Assembly: GCA_015680685.1 (NCBI GenBank)
Contig: MNCI01034224.1
Location: 339,680 to 373,621, forward strand
Origin: Gnetum montanum
Lineage: Eukaryota; Streptophyta; Gnetopsida; Gnetales; Gnetaceae
Length of the DNA: 33,942 nt
Reading direction: 5' to 3'
Position numbers and translations under genes: made by a program. Shown here one piece after another: positions 24,701-30,700 of the stretch. Position 1 is the stretch's first letter; the number at the start of each line of letters is the position of its first letter. The notes under the pieces are model-generated. The model did not search any database. It had not been told where the DNA came from and worked only from the letters and a program-made list of their open reading frames with translations.

Positions 24701-27700
24701 ACAGGAGCAAGAAACTCAAATGCTGGAGGTGCAAGGGGGATTGACGGAGGTGGGGCAAGCATCCTTTGGCAACATGCAGGCTGCAGAGCCTCACATTTCC
24801 GGGGGGAGGCAACTTGCTCTGGCTAACCACTCGCCAGATAAATTAACTATGGTGTGTCAGTCCACGGCTAAGCAGGTGAGGAGCAAAGAAAGAGCAGCAT
24901 GGTAATCCTGTTTGACCCCTCGCCAAATAAATTAACTACGGTGTGTCAATCCACGGCTGAGCATGTGAGAAGCAAAGAAAGAGCAACATGGTAATCCCGT
25001 TGGGAGGCAATGCATACGACAGTTCAAAGGGAAGCAAATGCACAAAGGATGAAGGATCTACAGCTCATGGAAGATCTATTTGAGCGCCACATAGCCAAGT
25101 ACGCTCAAATGGTTGAAAAACACAGGCAGCGGTGGGAGAGTTGCGAGCTTCAAGGACTTCCGAGGGTGGAAAGGGGGGCACCATGAGTTGCGATCGAGAC
25201 AACTGCCCGGGATGAGATGCTAGAGCAAACAAGAACAAAGCAGGCGGCGGCCTCAGACATGTCGTGCATTGCAACATCAAGCATCAAGGAAGGATCGACG
25301 GGAGCAAACCTGGCAAAAGAGGCAAAAGGTTAATTTCCATTTGGGGCCACATTAGTTTGGGGAATTGGGGCAGATGTTGGGGCTGTGCCGACAATAGTTA
25401 TGTGGGTTTTGCTTGCAATCTAGTGGGGTCTTTGTTTTGGGCTGCAGGCATTGGGTTGTAGGCTATGACAAGGGGCTTTTACACTTCCTTGGCAATTTCT
25501 AGCATGCGCTAATACCGTTGTAAATTATTTCTCTCTTTTTAATAAATCTCGAAATTTTTTCAAAAAAATACATCTAAAGACCCAACGGATCTATTAGACA
25601 AATATTACATTTTCATGAAAAATAAAGATAGACTCTACAAATTGACCAAGCACCAATGGGGTATCAAAAATAAATCATACAGGTTTTTTGTTGTAACATT
25701 ATAATGTTGTCTCAAATGGATAATCACAACACAAGAAAGAAACACATGTAACTCATCTTCAAAGGCTCCTAATCTACACAGCCTACAAATACGCTCTTCT
25801 TAGGAGAGTTGAATCCATCTTCCACTTTCAATTCTAAGATAATGACAACTTAAATGAAGATTGTTAATAGCATTTGATACTTGATTGGAATTGCAACTAA
25901 GAGATAGTGAGCTTCTACATCTAGTTTATTAGATCTAATGTCACGTGCCTTCCACATTAGACTACATCTATGTTAAAACCATCTACTCGACTAGTTGGCG
26001 AATATGCTTAGAATTTTATTGCACATCCTCCCAAGAGATATTCCATTTTCTCAATCATTTCATTTCTCAAAAATACCAACCATGGTTTCACAAATCCTCA
26101 AGAACTACTTTCGAGAATTTGTCTTGCCTTGAGATATAAAAGCTATGAGTATATGTAATGAATTGGCACAAGGCTTTTGCTTCTAAAGGTACTAAAACAT
26201 ATTCACATAATAACATTGAGCAAGGTGTTTGCATCTTCACCTTTAACTTATTGAGAAGAAAAGCTTTTTGCACTCTTTAAATATCTTTCCAAAGTTTAGC
26301 ACCGAGTCCAAGTCCCCAAACAAAACATATATACAATATAGTAGGATAGTGTTAAATCCTTGTGCTTGTTTTTGAAAGCATATAGAGCCTTGAAACCTCA
26401 TGTTGTTATTATTTTTTTATGCACTTCCTCCACATGTAATTGTCCATATAAATGAGACCCAAATTTAAAAATCTACTATTTGCACATTGATACCTCTAAA
26501 ATGGAAGTTATAACAAGTATATCTTGTACCCCATATGATCAATTTGGTTTTATTTATATTCACTTGAAGACCAAATGAATGGTAATAATTTTCTAAAATT
26601 TACAACATAATTTGCATATTTTCTGCAATAGTGGAGATCAAGATAGCATCATCTACATATTAGAAAAGATTCACTACTTGGGATCCAATTTTGATAGCAT
26701 GACTATCTTGCTTGTTGCACAACCATTCCTACATTTCATCAATAAAGATACTAAAGAGAGTTGGAGAAAGTGGGTAACCTTGCTTAACTCCAATTTTGCT
26801 CTAACATTGATTTTTTTTTTTTTTTTTGAATTGCTATCTGTAATTTCAAAAATCACTTCCTCATACAATCTTTAAGTTGTTGCAATCAAATTTAAAGGGA
26901 GGTCAATTGAGGCAAGCGCAACCATAGGTTTGTACATATTACTGAATCACATGATTTAGCAAAATCAATAAAACAAATAAAAAAATTTTATTAGACATTT
27001 TTGCAGACTCCATGTAGTGCCTCAGAGTAACTAAGTGATCAATAGTGGAGTGATTTTGTTTGAAACCTGCTTGACACCTTCCATGAACTAGTTACCTTCG
27101 GCCCAAGAACTAATTCTCTTTTCTAGTAGAATTCTCAACAACTTAGCAAAAATATTACTCACAACAATCATTTGATAATTATTTAAATTATTTTTATCCC
27201 CTTTTTTATATAACAAGATAGCTTTACTACTTTTCCAATGTTGATTTAATCCTTGCTCCATTGCTGAATTTAATTTGTGTCAAATTTTTTTATGAATAGC
27301 AAATCCTAATCACTTTAACAATTCTGCACATAAACTATCTGAATCTACAACTTTGCCAAATGCTAGCTATATACCCTCTATGACTTCCTCAAAAGTAAAT
27401 TGGAGAGGTGCTTGTTGTACAATACTAATAGAAATATCATCTTCTCTTGTAAATAGCTTATTGTAAAATGAGCAAATATCTTAAAAAGAAAAATTAATTG
27501 ATGAAGAGGCTTTATGACGAATACATTGCCAAAACTATCTAGCTTCCTTGTTAGTGGTCTAAGCAAAATATTCCTGCTGTTCCCTAATAAATTTCCTTCT
27601 CTTGGTTCTAATTAAGCATTTATATGCCTTAACTAAACTTTGTTTGTGACTCTTAATTACATTCTTAATATCCTGTCTAACCTGTACACAATCGTCATCA

Positions 27701-30700
27701 AACCAAGTCTTCTAATTACCCTATTATTGTGAATGCACAACTTGCTTAGATGTTGTAAGAAAAATTTGCTCAAGCTCCTTATGCCATCTTTTAAGAGTCC
27801 ATTTGTTATGTGCTGCATTTATATATTTTTCCTTAACTTTTGAGATGAGTTTGTATTGAAATTTTTTTCTATTTTTATTTTTTGTTGTTTGAGAAACTAT
27901 TTAAATTTGCATCAAAAACTCTACATGATGATGGCAAGACTCCACTAAATCTTCTCCAACATTCAACTCTTTAATAAAATCAATATCTTCATAAGAACAT
28001 AAAAGCAAATTAATACCTTAAGGTCCTGCAAAAGTAAATGATGAAGATTAAGGAAATCTAGCAAAGCCATTAAAAATGAAGATCAAAAATTTCTGTCCAT
28101 TCTAATAGTTGTTGCCCCATCTTATTAATAGTGCCATCTGCAAAATGTTGTATCCAATTGTGATTTTCAACAATGTTTAAACTGCCAACCTTATGTTGCC
28201 GCTAAATATTTTTTGTTTGTTGTGAACCTATCTTTGCCTTAAAATCTCCATAAATCAATACTAAGCCTTTTTGCTGAAAATTTTACAGTATCTTTGCCTA
28301 AGAACTAAAAAAGAAGATCACAAGACAGCTATAGAGAATCATACAATGTAAAATCTCTAAAAACAAAATAATATATGGCAAGGAAAGCACAACCACGCTG
28401 ACATAAGATTCTTAGCTACACATATTGTTTATGACCATCAATTTTTTTTTAAAAGCACATAATTTTCAAGAGATTTCCTCACTAATACTACAATGCTACC
28501 AAAAGGTCTACCTCTTCACCCTACTCTTGTATTTCTTGCAATAAATTTAATAAATCCATGAAGTACAAAATCTACAAAACTAACATCTTCCTAAGTTTCA
28601 ACAAAACCAAAAATATCAAAGCTATCAAAGAAGCTAATATTATTCAAAGAACAACTTTATTTGCAATTCCACCATCAATGTTACGAAATCCCCACCTTAA
28701 AGAGTATGTACATTTTTTGAATAATTTTTTAAATATTACTTATTTGTAATTACTACCATGTTGCTAACATTTAAGTATGTTACAAAACCTTGTTCACAAG
28801 CTCCCTTAAACTTTTTTCATTGTTCAACCCTTTCTACAAGTTCCTTTCAAGTAAGATCATCATTTATCCAAATGCTTTCCCCATTCTCACTTTGTTTCAA
28901 GTGGCTTCAATATTTCCAAACATAAACTTTTATCTTTTACATCACAAAACTTAATAATTACATATTGGGGCTTTTCACAACATTCACCTTAAACCCTAAA
29001 AATTTTCTTAATTTTTGGAGAAATTATATGCATGTCATCTATAATTTTTTCAACTTTTTTAAACAAAGTTTCGTCCATTTCATCCTCTATCTCTATGAGA
29101 CCTACAAAACATAAATTTTTTTCTTTTGTCCTTTTTTTGTCATGCTTTTTCAAAGCTTCTGCAATTGTAGATCCCATCTTTGTCTCTGTTTCTTCAAGAT
29201 TAGATTCATTTTTATTTCCCTCCACCTTGGCTTCAAATTCTGCTAATTTTAGCAAAATCTATTCATTATCCTTTGAAGCAACACTAGTCTCCTTTTATCC
29301 CTTAATCTTCTCTGCAAGGGCTGATAACCTTCAAAGAATTTCTTTGTTTTGTTCATTGATTTTATCCAACAATGTCATTTTACTAACCATATGATCCCAT
29401 TGTGCAATTGAAATATCTTTGAGAGCAGTTACATTTAGAGTCCCTATTTTTTTTTTTTTTTTGTGTGCCATGTGATGATACCATGATAAAATTTCTAAAT
29501 TTCTTGGGCAGATGACTCAATCTCTTCAGCAACAAATCCTCACTCATAAAATATCAATCAATCTAGTTTGCCTCTAACTGGCCTTCCTGTTGTCTTAGAT
29601 CAATCAATGTTAAAACCCTCATGGTAGAAATTCTCAACACTCAAACCCTAACTGCTAAACCCCTTATTGCCTCAGATCAATGTTGAAACCCTCACGACTG
29701 AAACCTATCCTTGTCAAATCCAAACATATGTGCAAGATCCACAGTTTTATAACTCATCTCTTAGAATAAAATAGTGGCTCATGTCAAAGTCACAATTTAT
29801 ATGAAGAGTTGACTCCTCTACATTAGAACAGTGGAAAATGATAAGCTAAGTTACAATTATTTTTACTTGCAAATCGTTGTAAAACTGATTGTGGAAAACT
29901 GCAAAAGTTTAATTAAATATCTCAAAAATCCTAAGCTCTTTATGATAAGTAACCCATTCGATTACTTTTAATGAAATGAGCTTAATGATGTGATAGGGAG
30001 AAGTGACCTCATTGCAAAACCTGCCACTAGATAAAAACAGAAATCCCTTTCACAGTGATAATGCAGACTGCAGAATGAAAATTGGCACATGAAAGAAATC
30101 ATAAATAAAAAATTACAGGTCATCTTTATGACTGAGCTTTCCATACCGTTGTCAGAAAATTAAACTTATTAATCCTGAACCTTAATTGTCAAAGAATTAA
30201 AAGCAATATATTTTCTGAGCACACTATGTTTAAAAGTGAATCAGGTAAGATCAACTCTCACCAAGATAATAAGTCTCTGGAAACGCATATCCATCAGTGC
30301 TGAACATCACCTAAATGAATATAAATATTCAATTTGAGGTTATTTAAAGCAAACTTTAACTGCATTGTAAAAACAAATTTCTAAAAAAGAGATACTGACT
30401 CAAATACTTCGCTATTAAGATAGCTAGTAGTGAGATTAGTCTGTTTACCTTGTTCAGTGGGCAAAGTTCTAAAAGTTCTTTGACAGCAAATATCATTCCC
30501 GACACACTAAGCTTTGGTATTGCAAGACCAAAATCTAAATAAACCTATCAATCCCCACATGAATGAAAATCGTCAAGATACAACTCTTCCATGTATCTTA
30601 CGGTATATCAATAAGCCATATAACAGTATAAACCTGTGGATAAACTGAAGCCAGATAAGTTGCGTGTTTTGAATAAGGGTATGATGCATGCAGAAGCACA

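Larger units (their letters stand above)
22370..25566 (+). mobile_element. LINE A2: 5'-truncated L1-type retrotransposon inside LINE B1
   Basis: A 3.2-kb insertion with perfect 18-bp target duplications and a short A-tail. It begins within the RT fingers, so ORF1 and the endonuclease are missing, as is common for LINEs. It then holds RT, the zf-RVT finger, the extra gag-like 3' region and a 3' UTR ending AATCTCGAAATTTTTTC plus A-run. Its perfect target copies, against one mismatch for A1, suggest it is the younger insertion. Confidence 0.9.
25585..29720 (-). mobile_element. LINE B1: decayed minus-strand LINE of a second family
   Basis: Read on the minus strand it holds, in order: a 5' UTR with repeats (29720 to about 29480), an ORF1 (29470 to about 28750), an AP endonuclease (28660 to 28070), RT (27300 to 26600) and a C-terminal zinc finger (25870 to 25740). 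It continues to the A2 insertion and beyond. Many stops and frameshifts are present. Unlike A, the ORF1 is a coiled-coil protein with LCFVGL rather than DUF4283/CCHC, and the RT reads YVDD with a Q-G-F-K-x-N-H-S-T-x-D-H type motif, reminiscent of animal- or alga-like LINEs. It is in the same orientation as the host gene. Confidence 0.75.
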
